Of a stretch of 64,000 bases of DNA, positions 9,222 through 18,604 are shown one piece after another. The translations under genes and the position numbers were made by a program. Below the pieces are notes generated by a model. That model did no database searches. It was not told the DNA's origin and saw nothing but the letters and a program-made list of their open reading frames with translations. The DNA lies in contig NZ_JAIGNI010000003.1 of the NCBI RefSeq assembly GCF_026130175.1, forward strand, positions 124,001 through 188,000, in the 5' to 3' direction. The stretch comes from Lyngbya sp. CCAP 1446/10 (GTDB lineage Bacteria > Cyanobacteriota > Cyanobacteriia > Cyanobacteriales > Microcoleaceae). Position 1 is the first letter of the stretch, and each line of letters starts with the position of its first letter.

Positions 9222-11318
9222 ATGGGAAAAGTAGTTGGCATTGACCTCGGAACGACAAACTCAGTAGTAGCTGTCATGGAAGGCGGCAAACCGGTTGTGA
9301 TTGCCAACGCAGAAGGGATGCGGACAACTCCCTCGGTGGTTGCTTTCACCAAGGAAGGAGAACGCCTTGTCGGACAAATGGCCAGACGCCAAAATGTTCT
9401 TAACCCCCAAAACACCTTTTACGCCGTCAAACGGTACATCGGGCGCAAATATACCGAACTGACTCCAGAAGCAAAGCGCGTCCCTTACACAACTCGCCGC
9501 GAGGAGAATGGGAACATCAAAATTAAATGCCCTCGCCTGAAAAAAGATTTCGCCCCAGAGGAAATTTCGGCGATGGTGTTGCGGAAATTGGCCGATGAAG
9601 CTAGCCGCTATCTCGGACAAGAAGTCACGGGGGCTGTAATCACTGTTCCCGCTTATTTCAACGACTCGCAGCGACAGGCGACGCGGGATGCTGGCAGAAT
9701 TGCCGGACTTGATGTGAAGCGGATTTTAAATGAACCGACTGCGGCTTCTTTGGCTTACGGTTTGGAAAGGCGAGAAAGTCAAACTATTTTAGTTTTTGAT
9801 TTGGGCGGCGGTACTTTTGATGTATCTATCTTAGATGTTGGAGATGGAGTATTTGAAGTCAAAGCAACTAGCGGCGATACTCAATTGGGTGGCAATGATT
9901 TTGACCAGAAAATTGTTGATTGGTTGGCTGAACAATTTTTAGAAAAAGAAGGGGTGGATTTACGCAAAAACCGCCAAGCTTTGCAGCGCTTGATCGAAGC
10001 ATCTGAGAAAGCTAAAATTGAGCTTTCGGGAGTTGGTGTTACTGAAATTAATTTGCCGTTTATTGATGCTAATGAAGATGGGCCTTTGCATTTGGAAACG
10101 CGACTAACTCGCGGTCAATTTGAGGGGCTGTGCACCGATTTGGTGCAGCGGCTGCGGCGGCCGGTGAAACAAGCTTTGGCTGATGCAAATTTGAGTCCTT
10201 CTCGGATTGATGAAATTGTGTTGGTTGGCGGTTCGACTCGGATTCCTTTGGTGCAGGAAATTGTTCGCAGTTTGATCGATCGCGAACCGAATCAAAATGT
10301 GAATCCCGATGAGGTTGTGGCCGTGGGTGCTGCAATTCAGGCGGGAATTTTGGGCGGGGATGTCCGCGATGTGCTGCTGTTGGATGTGACGCCGCTGTCC
10401 CTGGGCTTGGAAACTATCGGCGGGGTGATGAAAAAACTGATTCCTCGCAATACTACTATTCCCGTTAGGCGATCGGACATTTTTTCGACTGCTGAAAACA
10501 ACCAAACTGTGGTAGAAGTTCACATCATCCAAGGGGAACGGGAATTAGGTAGAGATAATAAGTCTTTGGGAAGGTTTAAACTAACTGGAATTCCGCCGGC
10601 ACCGCGAGGGATTCCCCAGGTACAAGTTGCTTTTGATATTGATGCTAACGGGATGCTGTTGGTGACTGCTTTAGACAAAACTACCGGCAGGGAACAAAGC
10701 ATTACTGTGCAAGGTGCTTCGACGCTGAGTCAGCAGGAAGTGAATCAAATGATTCGCGATGCGGAACAGTTTGCTCAAGCTGATAAGTTGCAGCGGGAAA
10801 GGGTGGAAAAACGCAATCGTGCTGAGGCTTTGGCCTATCAAGCTGAGCGACAATTGCGGGAAGTTGCACTCGATCGCGGAATGCAGTTTGCTCAAAGAAG
10901 CCGCCAGCGCATTGAAACGTTAATTCGGGAATTGCGAGACAGTTTGGAACGCAACGACGAGCGGGGAGTTGACCAAGTTGGTTCGGATTTGCAAGATGCT
11001 CTTTACGATTTGAACCGCGAAGTTTCAGCTTTTGCTGAGGATGACGATGATGATGATTTCTTTGAGTCTGTGAAGCGGACTTTTACGGGCGATGGTACGA
11101 AGCGACGCAGTGATGACAGCAGCTATTATACGAATGCTAAGCCGTACAGGCGATCGACTGTCGATCCAATTCCCGATCGCCCCTACGATCGCGATCGGAT
11201 GCCAGATCGCGATCGATCCTACGATCGTACACCCGATCGTAGAACCAGCACTAATCGCCCGACTCGCCCCTATCAAAACCAAAGCGACGACTGGGATGAT
11301 GACGACGATTGGCTGTAA
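9222..11318 (+). CDS. dnaK: Hsp70 chaperone DnaK with aberrant acidic C-terminal tail
   Basis: The ATPase domain (residues 1-385) begins [22 protein letters not shown]. It contains the phosphate motifs [13 protein letters not shown] and [16 protein letters not shown]. The substrate-binding domain follows with [14 protein letters not shown] and the helical lid. Beyond residue 590 the tail departs from ordinary DnaK: an acidic DDDDDDFF stretch, a DR-rich stretch encoded by overlapping CGATCG (HIP1 core) sites, and a terminal [10 protein letters not shown]. Cyanobacteria have several DnaKs. Because a dnaJ follows and the C-terminus is divergent, a DnaK3- or DnaK1-type paralogue is more likely than the housekeeping DnaK2. 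This is an inference. An AGGAG site lies just upstream of the ATG. Confidence 0.95.
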   Translation: MGKVVGIDLGTTNSVVAVMEGGKPVVIANAEGMRTTPSVVAFTKEGERLVGQMARRQNVLNPQNTFYAVKRYIGRKYTELTPEAKRVPYTTRREENGNIKIKCPRLKKDFAPEEISAMVLRKLADEASRYLGQEVTGAVITVPAYFNDSQRQATRDAGRIAGLDVKRILNEPTAASLAYGLERRESQTILVFDLGGGTFDVSILDVGDGVFEVKATSGDTQLGGNDFDQKIVDWLAEQFLEKEGVDLRKNRQALQRLIEASEKAKIELSGVGVTEINLPFIDANEDGPLHLETRLTRGQFEGLCTDLVQRLRRPVKQALADANLSPSRIDEIVLVGGSTRIPLVQEIVRSLIDREPNQNVNPDEVVAVGAAIQAGILGGDVRDVLLLDVTPLSLGLETIGGVMKKLIPRNTTIPVRRSDIFSTAENNQTVVEVHIIQGERELGRDNKSLGRFKLTGIPPAPRGIPQVQVAFDIDANGMLLVTALDKTTGREQSITVQGASTLSQQEVNQMIRDAEQFAQADKLQRERVEKRNRAEALAYQAERQLREVALDRGMQFAQRSRQRIETLIRELRDSLERNDERGVDQVGSDLQDALYDLNREVSAFAEDDDDDDFFESVKRTFTGDGTKRRSDDSSYYTNAKPYRRSTVDPIPDRPYDRDRMPDRDRSYDRTPDRRTSTNRPTRPYQNQSDDWDDDDDWL

Positions 11319-11329
11319 TTGAAGGAAGA

Positions 11330-11412
11330 AGGAAGATTTTTGGAGAAGGAAGAAGGAAGAAGGAAGAGGGAAGAAGGAAGAAGGAAGAAGTAAGAAGGAA
11401 GGAAGGAAGAAG
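11330..11412 (+). repeat. Purine-rich GGAAGAA/GGAAGAG repeat, right after dnaK
   Basis: Low-complexity runs of GAAGGAAGAAG units begin 12 bp after the dnaK stop. The complementary pyrimidine-rich form appears at 11938-12004, so the two face each other across a broken gene. Other copies are at 21990-22010, 40917-40968 (complement), 56564-56612 (inside a CDS) and 60518-60618. Confidence 0.9.
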
Positions 11413-11574
11413 CAGATTTTCCGCACACAATATGTGATGGCTTTTTTCTAACTTCTTCTACACTTCTTTTTTCTCTTCTCTCTCCTCTTTTTTCTCTCCT
11501 CTCTCCTCTATCCTCTACTACACTAGACTTCTTTGAAATCGATAGAGATCACTATAATAAGCAAGGAGAAAATT

Positions 11575-11930
11575 ATGTTTTATAGCCCATAGAGAACAAT
11601 ACATTTGGCAGCGGGGTATTTATCTTTGTCAACTTTGCTACGAATTAACCAAATCTTTTCCTCCATCTGAACTATATGGTCTTACCAGTCAAATTCGCCG
11701 TGCATCTGTATCAGTACCAGCTAATATTGCTGAGGGATATGGACGTGTTAGCAGGAAAGAGTCGATATTTACAAATAGCTCTTGGTTCACTGCGAGAACT
11801 GGATACTCATTTAGTGATTTCTGAAAAAGTGGGGTTAGGAACACACGAGCAAATATCACCTGTTGTTAAAGACGTAGATGAAGTCACACGACTAATTGTC
11901 AGCACTATCAATAAACTTCAAGCCGAATAA
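11575..11930 (+). pseudogene. Broken four-helix-bundle protein (23S rRNA intervening-sequence/S23 type)
   Basis: Conceptual translation recovers a four-helix-bundle family protein only by changing frames. One frame gives WQRGIYLCQLCYELTKSF, then ELYGLTSQIRRASVSVPANI and AEGYGRVSRKE. A different frame, from about 11765, gives YLQIALGSLRELDTHLVISE to the stop at 11930. The ATG at 11575, which has an AAGGAG site before it, is in a third frame and hits a stop after five codons. At least two frameshifts are therefore present. The open 84-codon frame from 11676 covers only the second half. The family is common in bacteria, often beside rRNA introns or retroelement avd genes, and its function is unclear. 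It appears to be an insertion between dnaK and dnaJ. Confidence 0.8.
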
Positions 11931-11937
11931 AACCTCT

Positions 11938-12004
11938 TTAATTCTTCCCTCTTCCCTCTTCCTTCTTCCTTCTTCCTTCTTCCTTCTTCCCTCTTCCTTC
12001 TCCA
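11938..12004 (-). repeat. Pyrimidine-rich complement of the GGAAGAA repeat, abutting the dnaJ start
   Basis: CTTCCCTCTTCCTTCTTCC-type units run to within four bases of the dnaJ ATG. They leave no recognisable Shine-Dalgarno site. The array is the inverse of the one at 11330-11412. Confidence 0.9.
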
Positions 12005-12007
12005 ATT

Positions 12008-13123
12008 ATGCAAAACTTTCGTAATTACTATCAAATTCTGGGAGTACCCAGAGATGCTAAGGCTGATGAGATCAAAAAAGCCTATCGACGACTCGCGAGA
12101 CAGTTGCACCCTGACGTAAATCCGGGGGACAAATCTTCAGAAGATAGGTTTAAAGATATTAATGAAGCCTACGATATTCTTTCAGACATCGAAAAGCGTG
12201 CTCAATACGACCAGTTTAGTAAATTCTGGAAACAAAAGGGATTTCAAGGGAAACAAGGCGTAAAACTTCCCAATTTTACAAGTTGGGGAAACAACAAAGC
12301 TAGCCGTAAAAAACCTGCTGAAGATATCGATTTTAGCGATTACTCAGATTTCAATAAATTTCTCGACCAAGTGCTCGGAAGACGCAGGGAAGTGAGAATG
12401 GCGACAGCAAATGATGCACCGCGAGTGTCCACTTCGGAACCGTGGAGTACCGGTTCTAAAAAAACGAGTTATGTTGCTAATTCTAGGGAAGATAGAAGGG
12501 ATTTTGACGATCGCGAAATGCGACGAGAAACAGTCGATCGCGAAATGCGACGCGAAACAGTCGATCGCGAAATGCGACGCGAAACTAGAGAAATAGACGA
12601 TCGCGAAATCAGAAGAGACATCGAGGCGAGGCTGACTCTGCCTTTGGAAAGAGCTTATTCCGGCGGTACTGAGCGCATTCGTTTGGACGACGGGCGGTGG
12701 ATCGAGGTAAATATGCCTGGGGCGATGGTATCGGGCCAGCAAATTCGCCTGCGAAATCAAGGTATTGGCGGCGGCGATTTGTACTTAAAAATCACAGTTT
12801 CTCCCCATCCATTTTTTAGCTTAGAAATGTCGGATATTTGCTGTCAATTGCTGCTGACACCCTGCGAAGCGGTGCTTGGTGGAGATGTGGAAGTGCCGAC
12901 GCTGGATGGCCCGGTGAAGATGAAACTACCGCCGGGAGTCACGTCTGGGAAGCGGTTGCGGCTGGCGAATAAGGGCTATCCGACTGGAAATGGCGATCGG
13001 GGCGATCAGCTAGTAGAAATTCAGGTGTTAATTCCCAAGGAAATTAGTGAAGAGGAACGGGAATTATACGAAAAATTGCGGCAAATTGAGACTTTCAAAC
13101 CGCGTCAAGATTTGTCTGTATAA
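12008..13123 (+). CDS. dnaJ: DnaJ/CbpA-type J-domain co-chaperone without zinc finger
   Basis: Residues 5-72 form a J domain with the catalytic H34-P35-D36 that stimulates DnaK ATPase. A linker follows, then a peptide-binding C-terminal domain from about residue 205 (LTLPLERAYSGGTERIRL) to 360. The CxxCxGxG zinc-finger repeats are absent, so it is a class II/CbpA-like protein. The linker at residues 168-193 contains three tandem copies of DREMRRETV encoded by a 27-bp DNA repeat built on CGATCGCG. The partner is presumably the dnaK 690 bp upstream, now separated by an inserted broken gene and repeats. The start is immediately preceded by a CT-rich repeat rather than a ribosome binding site. 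Confidence 0.9.
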   Translation: MQNFRNYYQILGVPRDAKADEIKKAYRRLARQLHPDVNPGDKSSEDRFKDINEAYDILSDIEKRAQYDQFSKFWKQKGFQGKQGVKLPNFTSWGNNKASRKKPAEDIDFSDYSDFNKFLDQVLGRRREVRMATANDAPRVSTSEPWSTGSKKTSYVANSREDRRDFDDREMRRETVDREMRRETVDREMRRETREIDDREIRRDIEARLTLPLERAYSGGTERIRLDDGRWIEVNMPGAMVSGQQIRLRNQGIGGGDLYLKITVSPHPFFSLEMSDICCQLLLTPCEAVLGGDVEVPTLDGPVKMKLPPGVTSGKRLRLANKGYPTGNGDRGDQLVEIQVLIPKEISEEERELYEKLRQIETFKPRQDLSV

Positions 13124-13150
13124 TTCTGTAGGGTGCGCACTGCGCACCTT

Positions 13151-13254
13151 CTAAGCTGTTGCGCATTTAAATTGTGTGTCAAAAATCAATCACACTTTTG
13201 TGGGGTGGGCTTCTAGCCCGCGCCTAATATGCAATTTAAAAGCAGAACAGCTTA
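13151..13254. repeat. 104-bp element with 23-bp terminal inverted repeats
   Basis: TAAGCTGTTGCGCATTTAAATTG (shown as TAAGCTGTTGCGCATTTAAA plus TTG; 13151-13173) pairs with the right arm at 13232-13254 with few mismatches. Between the arms is a GGGCTTCTAGCCC hairpin. The hairpin and its flank (GTGGG(G/A)TGGGCTTCTAGCC) recur at 44656-44690. The element is MITE-like and has no coding capacity. Confidence 0.7.
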
Positions 13255-13371
13255 CTAATTATGTTGAGAAATCCTCAATAACATAAGTAAAATTACTGTT
13301 GCAATTCTTCAGGAACTAGCGGACAATTAACCCTAAGCTAATTTTCCCACAATCAGGAGCAGTCTGCCGCC

Positions 13372-15807
13372 ATGACTCAAATGCCGCCTCAATGCAACAA
13401 TCTGCAAGAGCAAGTTGACTCTTTACTGCAACTGCTGCGTCAGGAATCGTCTTTGCGACAACAAGATATCACTGCGGTACAATCTTCTCTGAAAAAAGCA
13501 ACTTCTCCCCAATTTGAGATTGTGTTTGCGGGTGCTTTCAGTGCGGGAAAATCAATGCTGATCAATGCTTTGCTGGAGCGTGAATTGCTCTACAGTGCTG
13601 AAGGACACGCCACAGGTACTGAATGCTACATCGCCTACGCTGAATCGGCCCAAAAAGAGCGCGTTGTTCTCACTTTTTCGAGCGAAGTTGAGATTCGCGC
13701 TCAAGTTTATGCTCTGTGCGAACAGTTGAATTTAACTACTGAAATCAATATTAATCAAATAGATGTAGTAAAGATTTTATCTCAGGGATGTTCGATAATT
13801 ATCGAAAAGGAAGGCGGAGAAAATAAATCGGAGCAAGCCAAACAAGCGAAGGCTTTGACTCTGCTTTTAGAAGGATTTGAAGCGAATCGCGATCGCATCC
13901 AAACTGTCGAAAATGCCACGTATTCGATGGAACAGTTTAACTTTTCCAATCTCAAGGAAGCTGCTAGTTATGCGCGGCGCGGGAGCAACAGTGCTGTACT
14001 CAAGCGAGTTGAATATTACTGTTATCATCCGCTGCTACAAGATGGCAATATTATTATCGATACGCCGGGAATTGATGCGCCTGTCAAACAGGATGCGGAA
14101 TTGACCTATGATAAGATTGAAAGCCCGGATACTTCGGCGGTTGTCTGCGTCTTGAAGGCTGCGTCGTCTGGGGAAATGACGACGGAAGAGACGGAGTTGA
14201 TGGAGAAAACGCGATCGAATCCGGGAATTCGCGATCGCCTATTTTACATTTTCAACCGCATTGACGAAACTTGGTACAACACGCAACTGCGACAGCGCTT
14301 AGAAAATCTGATTAATTCCGACTTTCGCGACACCACCAGAGTCTATAAAACCAGCGGATTGCTGGGATTTTACGGGAGTTTGATTAGAGGGACAACCGGG
14401 CGCGATCGCTTTGGTTTGGATACAATATTTGCCGAAAGTCGCGATCGCCTGGATGCAGACACGAATTCGGGTAACAACAGCGAAAATAGTCAAGAAACAC
14501 CGCAATTTGTCAACGAATTTAACCGCTACTGCGCCAATTCCGGCAAACTGTCTGCTAGCCAATTTCGGATTTCAGTTAACAGTTACGAAACCCCAAATCA
14601 AAACTACGTGCGGATTCTTGCGGAACAAGGTCAACCATTAATCCAGCAATTAATTCAAGATAGCGGCATCGAAGATTTTCGCACAGCCATCACCGATTAT
14701 CTCACCAAAGAAAAGCGCCCGCAACTGTTCAAAAATCTCGCTGACGATTTAGAGGATTTGTGCATTCAACTGCGGAAACAATACCAAACAATTCAGCGGA
14801 GTTTGGACAGCCAGCCCCGCGAAATTGAAGCGATGAAAGCCCAGGAACTTTTGCGGCTAAATCAAGAATTGCAGCAAGTTGGACAAGAATTTCGGGAACA
14901 CATCGCCGCCGAAGTCAATGATATGATTATGAACAGATGCGATATTTTCGATACAGATTTTCGCCAACTGCAATCTCGGATGATCCGTCGCTTGGATGAA
15001 TTGTTAGATGGATTTTCGGTTGAGGCGGCTTACGGACGCACTTTGATGACTCATCCGCGCAATGCTACAGCGCCTTTAATTGCGGTTTTAGTGGAAGCGC
15101 TTTATTATTTAGCGAATCAGTTGGAAGATATTTTAGTAGAGGCTACTAAGTCACTGGTTGATAATTATTTCCAGTATTTGAAAGACAGTGTTCGTAAGTC
15201 GGAATACTATCGATTGCTTTATCGGTTGTTGGGGAATGATGGGGGAATTGAACAGCAGTTAGAGGAGTTGTCGCAGCGGGTTTCTAATGCTTTGGTGAAT
15301 GCAGCGGGCGTGGAGTGCGATCGCTACGTGCGAGAAAGTCCCCGTTTTTACGACGAAGGCACGTTTTCGATTTACCAATTCCGGGAAACATTACAGCAAA
15401 CATCTCAAGGTTTCGACTGCGAAAATATGGTAGACGCGCAACCGGCAATTCGGCAATTGTTGAGGCTAGATTTCGAGCCAAAAGTATCTAGAACTATTCG
15501 GCAAACTTTCCGCCAAACTGTTAATCAAACTCTGAAAGAGCATTTGTTACCGATGGCGGAGAAGCAAGCTGATGATATTTTGCAGAAATACAGTCAAGCC
15601 CGCGATTATTTAGAACAAACTTTAGCACAGGAAGCTGAGGAGAAGATTGCTAAAAATCTGCGGCTGCAAGTTGAGAATGAAGAGAAGATTCAAGAGTACG
15701 ATCGGGCGGTTTCTGGGATTAATGGTTGTTTGCGGGCGATGAAGTTGCACGAGCATTTGTTGCCTGTAATTGAAGAAAACAATAGCGTTGCCGTGGATTT
15801 TGAATAA
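13372..15807 (+). CDS. Bacterial dynamin-like GTPase
   Basis: The 811-residue protein has a dynamin-family GTPase domain. The P-loop GAFSAGKS is at residues 54-61, a threonine-rich switch follows (GHATGTECY), DTPG begins at residue 230, and an NRID guanine-specificity motif lies near residue 295. The remaining 500 residues are mostly helical stalk with several predicted coiled coils. A moderately hydrophobic stretch near residues 565-590 (APLIAVLVEALYYLANQLEDILVEA) may be the membrane-contacting tip. Such proteins remodel or protect membranes in bacteria, and cyanobacteria usually carry several. The ATG has an AGGAG site 13 bp upstream. The gene stands alone and is followed at once by a 15-bp minisatellite. 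Confidence 0.85.
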   Translation: MTQMPPQCNNLQEQVDSLLQLLRQESSLRQQDITAVQSSLKKATSPQFEIVFAGAFSAGKSMLINALLERELLYSAEGHATGTECYIAYAESAQKERVVLTFSSEVEIRAQVYALCEQLNLTTEININQIDVVKILSQGCSIIIEKEGGENKSEQAKQAKALTLLLEGFEANRDRIQTVENATYSMEQFNFSNLKEAASYARRGSNSAVLKRVEYYCYHPLLQDGNIIIDTPGIDAPVKQDAELTYDKIESPDTSAVVCVLKAASSGEMTTEETELMEKTRSNPGIRDRLFYIFNRIDETWYNTQLRQRLENLINSDFRDTTRVYKTSGLLGFYGSLIRGTTGRDRFGLDTIFAESRDRLDADTNSGNNSENSQETPQFVNEFNRYCANSGKLSASQFRISVNSYETPNQNYVRILAEQGQPLIQQLIQDSGIEDFRTAITDYLTKEKRPQLFKNLADDLEDLCIQLRKQYQTIQRSLDSQPREIEAMKAQELLRLNQELQQVGQEFREHIAAEVNDMIMNRCDIFDTDFRQLQSRMIRRLDELLDGFSVEAAYGRTLMTHPRNATAPLIAVLVEALYYLANQLEDILVEATKSLVDNYFQYLKDSVRKSEYYRLLYRLLGNDGGIEQQLEELSQRVSNALVNAAGVECDRYVRESPRFYDEGTFSIYQFRETLQQTSQGFDCENMVDAQPAIRQLLRLDFEPKVSRTIRQTFRQTVNQTLKEHLLPMAEKQADDILQKYSQARDYLEQTLAQEAEEKIAKNLRLQVENEEKIQEYDRAVSGINGCLRAMKLHEHLLPVIEENNSVAVDFE

Positions 15808-15818
15808 TTGAAATTTTG

Positions 15819-15968
15819 GCGATTGGAAACCGGGCGATTGGAAACCGGGCGATTGGAAATCCGGCGATTGGAAACCGGGCGATTGGAAACCGGGCGATTG
15901 GAAATCCGGCGATTGGAAACCAGGCGATTGGAAACCAGGCGATTGGAAACCAGGCGATTGGGAATCGC
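15819..15968 (+). repeat. 15-bp minisatellite, ten copies of GCGATTGGAAACCGG
   Basis: Ten head-to-tail units start at 15819 and every 15 bp after. Variants are GCGATTGGAAATCCG and GCGATTGGAAACCAG. The last unit (GCGATTGGGAATCGC) runs directly into a dispersed palindromic element, GGCTACACAGACAAAACCC. The period is a multiple of three, so all frames stay open, but no start or coding signal suggests a gene. Confidence 0.95.
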
Positions 15969-16130
15969 GGCTACACAGACAAAACCCGCCTCCGCGGGTT
16001 GAAGACATTCTTAGGAACGAAAATTTAATAACTTAAACAGCTCCTACAGTCCTCTCTCCTATAATCTGGGAAGTAAAAGGAGACAGAGCCTCCTGATCTG
16101 CGTTACCAGGCAGAGCGAAAGTAACAAGCA
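15954..16130. repeat. Dispersed palindromic elements in the gap after the dynamin gene
   Basis: Positions 15954-16005 match the GCGGCTACACAGAC / CCGCCTCCGCGG element seen also at 38658, 39863, 40007 and 55475. Positions 16076-16130 (GAGCCTCCTGATCTGCGTTA, then GCAGAGCGAAAGTAAC) match a second family present at 40341-40454. No gene is seen in this gap. Confidence 0.8.
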
Positions 16131-16152
16131 AGTCGATTAAGTTATTAAATTG

Positions 16153-16446
16153 TCATTCCTTATCGTCAGTGTTGCGGTGCTGTAATATATCCAGAATGCG
16201 TCGATTTTCAGTTTGAAGACCCCGGATATCTAATTCCACCATCTCCATCCGCTGAAGGCTTTGAGTCATGAGTTGAAGCATCGCATCGATATTGCGCTGC
16301 TGAATTTCAATATTGCGATTCATAGTTTCAATATTCCGCTGGTGTACTTCGGTTGTGGAAATTAAAGCACTAACAGCTACTTTAATATCGATCGCGTCAT
16401 TTTCGAGGCGATCGACACGATTGGGGATATTGCTAGATTCAGTCAT
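16153..16446 (-). CDS. Small coiled-coil protein of unknown function
   Basis: This 97-residue protein is almost entirely predicted coiled coil. It carries an internal near-repeat (VHQRNIETMNRNIEIQQRNI) and heptad leucines through LDIRGLQTENRRILDIL. Similar short cyanobacterial proteins are common and may oligomerise. No catalytic motif is visible and the neighbours give no functional clue. Confidence 0.6.
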   Translation of the reverse strand: MTESSNIPNRVDRLENDAIDIKVAVSALISTTEVHQRNIETMNRNIEIQQRNIDAMLQLMTQSLQRMEMVELDIRGLQTENRRILDILQHRNTDDKE

Positions 16447-16522
16447 GGGGCTGCATCAGTATTGTATATCCGTTATTTTAGCAAGTTTTCAGGTGTGTTA
16501 GCTAGCGGGGCGATCGCACAAT

Positions 16523-16580
16523 ACATATCTCTTCCAAAAGCAAGTATTGGGACATATCTCTTGTAAAAGCAAGTATTGGG
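16523..16580 (+). repeat. Tandem duplication of a 29-bp unit
   Basis: Two adjacent copies of a 29-bp unit, starting ACATATCTCTT and ending AAAGCAAGTATTGGG, differ only at two positions (CC versus GT). A GCAGGCAGGATGCCTGC palindrome follows directly. Confidence 0.85.
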
Positions 16581-16616
16581 CAGGCAGGATGCCTGCACCA
16601 CAGTAATTAACAGATT

Positions 16617-18302
16617 TTAACCCAAGCCCAAATCAGTCACAGCACCAATACTGCTAGAAGAAACCAACTTAGCGTATTTAGCCAAAACTCCCCTAGTATA
16701 GCGAGGTTGAGGAGCCTGCCAAAGAGCCCGTCGCCGCTCCAATTCTGCATCATCAACATTGAGCTGCAACAACCTATTTGGAGCATCAATCGTGATTGAA
16801 TCGTCCTCATTTACGAGAGCAATTATGCCGCCAACTTGCGCTTCCGGTGCCACGTGACCGACCACCATACCGTAGGTTCCGCCGGAAAAGCGGCCATCAG
16901 TAATTAACGCCACAGAATCGCCTAAACCTGCGCCAATAATTGCGGAAGTTGGTGCTAACATTTCGCGCATTCCCGGCCCGCCTTTGGGCCCTTCGTAGCG
17001 GATGACAATTACATCTCCGGCTTTGATTTTGCCAGCCAAAATTGCAGCCAAACAATTTTCTTCCGATTCAAATACCCGCGCTGGGCCGGTAATTTGTGGT
17101 TTTTTAACACCTGTAATTTTAGCAACGGCTCCTTCTGTTGCCAAATTTCCCCTCAGAATTGCTAAATGTCCTTGGGCGTACATCGGGTTTTTCCAAGGAC
17201 GGATGACATCTTGATCGGCGCGCGGTTCGGCTGGAATATCTGCTAACACTTCAGCAATAGTTTGGCCGCTAATTGTCAGCGCATCGCCGTCTAGCAAACC
17301 GCGTTCCAAAAGCATTTTCATGACTTGCGGAATTCCACCGGCTTTGTGCAAATCGGTGGCTACGTATTTGCCACTGGGTTTGAGGTCGCACAATACTGGT
17401 ACTTTCCCTCGAATAGTTTCAAAATCGTCGAGGGATAGTTTAACGCCGATCGCATTTGAAATCGCCAATAAATGCAGCACAGCGTTGGTTGAACCGCCGA
17501 CTGCCATGATTACCGCGATCGCATTTTCAAAGGCCTTCCGTGTCAAAATTTGGCTCGGTAACAACTGTTTCCGAATCGCTTCCACCAAAACTTTGGCAGA
17601 TTCCTCAGCGCTGTCAGCTTTTTCGGCATCTTCAGCAGCCATTGTCGAAGAATAGGGCAAACTCATGCCCATCGCTTCAAAAGCGCTGGACATTGTATTT
17701 GCGGTGAACATTCCGCCACAGGAACCGGCACCGGGACAAGCTTTTTGTTCTACTGCGGTGAGTTCTGTTTCGTCAATTTTGCCGGCGCTGAATTGACCGA
17801 CTGCTTCAAAAGCGCTGACTACGGTTAAATCTTGTCCGTTGTGGTGTCCCGGTTTGATCGTGCCACCGTAGACAAAAATAGCAGGAATGTTCATGCGGGC
17901 GATCGCAATCATCGCCCCCGGCATATTCTTATCGCAGCCGCCCACAGCCAGCACACCGTCCATACTTTGGCCGTTGCAAACCGTTTCAATGGAATCAGCA
18001 ATCACATCTCTCGACACCAGAGAATATTTCATCCCTTCAGTTCCCATCGAGATCCCGTCGCTGATCGTAATCGTACCGAACATCTGCGGCATCGCGCCAG
18101 CTTCCCGCGCACCGGCCACAGCCCGCAAAGCGAGCTCGTTCAATCCCATATTGCAGGGCGTAATCGTGCTGTACCCGTTAGCAATCCCCACAATGGGCTT
18201 AGTGAAATCGCCGTCGCCAAAACCCACGGCCCGCAGCATAGCTCGGTTGGGCGCGCGCTGCACACCGCCAGTCACAGCTTGGCTTCTCAAATTTTCAGGC
18301 AT
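16617..18302 (-). CDS. ilvD: Dihydroxy-acid dehydratase
   Basis: This enzyme dehydrates 2,3-dihydroxy acids to 2-oxo acids in the last common step of valine and isoleucine synthesis (and leucine precursor supply). It uses an oxygen-sensitive Fe-S cluster. The 561-residue protein contains the cluster cysteine motifs [16 protein letters not shown] and [17 protein letters not shown], plus the conserved [18 protein letters not shown] near the C-terminus. The length is standard. It is a single-gene unit; the region upstream of its start holds short tandem repeats. Confidence 0.98.
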   Translation of the reverse strand: MPENLRSQAVTGGVQRAPNRAMLRAVGFGDGDFTKPIVGIANGYSTITPCNMGLNELALRAVAGAREAGAMPQMFGTITISDGISMGTEGMKYSLVSRDVIADSIETVCNGQSMDGVLAVGGCDKNMPGAMIAIARMNIPAIFVYGGTIKPGHHNGQDLTVVSAFEAVGQFSAGKIDETELTAVEQKACPGAGSCGGMFTANTMSSAFEAMGMSLPYSSTMAAEDAEKADSAEESAKVLVEAIRKQLLPSQILTRKAFENAIAVIMAVGGSTNAVLHLLAISNAIGVKLSLDDFETIRGKVPVLCDLKPSGKYVATDLHKAGGIPQVMKMLLERGLLDGDALTISGQTIAEVLADIPAEPRADQDVIRPWKNPMYAQGHLAILRGNLATEGAVAKITGVKKPQITGPARVFESEENCLAAILAGKIKAGDVIVIRYEGPKGGPGMREMLAPTSAIIGAGLGDSVALITDGRFSGGTYGMVVGHVAPEAQVGGIIALVNEDDSITIDAPNRLLQLNVDDAELERRRALWQAPQPRYTRGVLAKYAKLVSSSSIGAVTDLGLG

Positions 18303-18309
18303 TTTAAAA

Positions 18310-18400
18310 TTTCCTTTGTCAGTTGTCAGTTGTTTGTGGTTCAGTTGTCAGTTGTCAGTTGTTTGTGGTCGCTGGCTGTTGACTGCTGACTGTTGATATC
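18310..18400. repeat. Heptanucleotide repeats (TCAGTTG type) upstream of ilvD
   Basis: Tandem TCAGTTG/TTGTCAG units with TTTGTGG interruptions fill the first part of the 303-bp gap between ilvD and the pentapeptide gene. They resemble the short tandemly repeated repetitive (STRR) sequences described in cyanobacteria. The remainder of the gap (18401-18604) shows no gene or clear signal. Confidence 0.85.
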
Positions 18401-18604
18401 TTTACGCTATCTTTGATTCTCTCAGAATCGCTGACATTTGTGAGGCCCTCTAGAATAGATTCGCACAGCAGTGTGGGGACAGCAGAGGGCAAAAATTATA
18501 CTGATACTAAAGTGTGCAGGGTGAATACCGTGGTTATCTGGGATGATGTGTGTGGTATAACCCGTCATTCTAACGTTTGAAACAAAAATTGCGAGGCTAA
18601 TGAC

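Noticed and set aside
12344-12760. 138-codon frame antisense to dnaJ with FASHFAIDC repeats
   Set aside because: It is the shadow of the 27-bp repeat in the dnaJ linker.
15808-16002. Open frame of 64 codons of RLETG repeats after the dynamin gene
   Set aside because: It is open only because the minisatellite unit is 15 bp. There is no ribosome site and its TTG start abuts the upstream stop.
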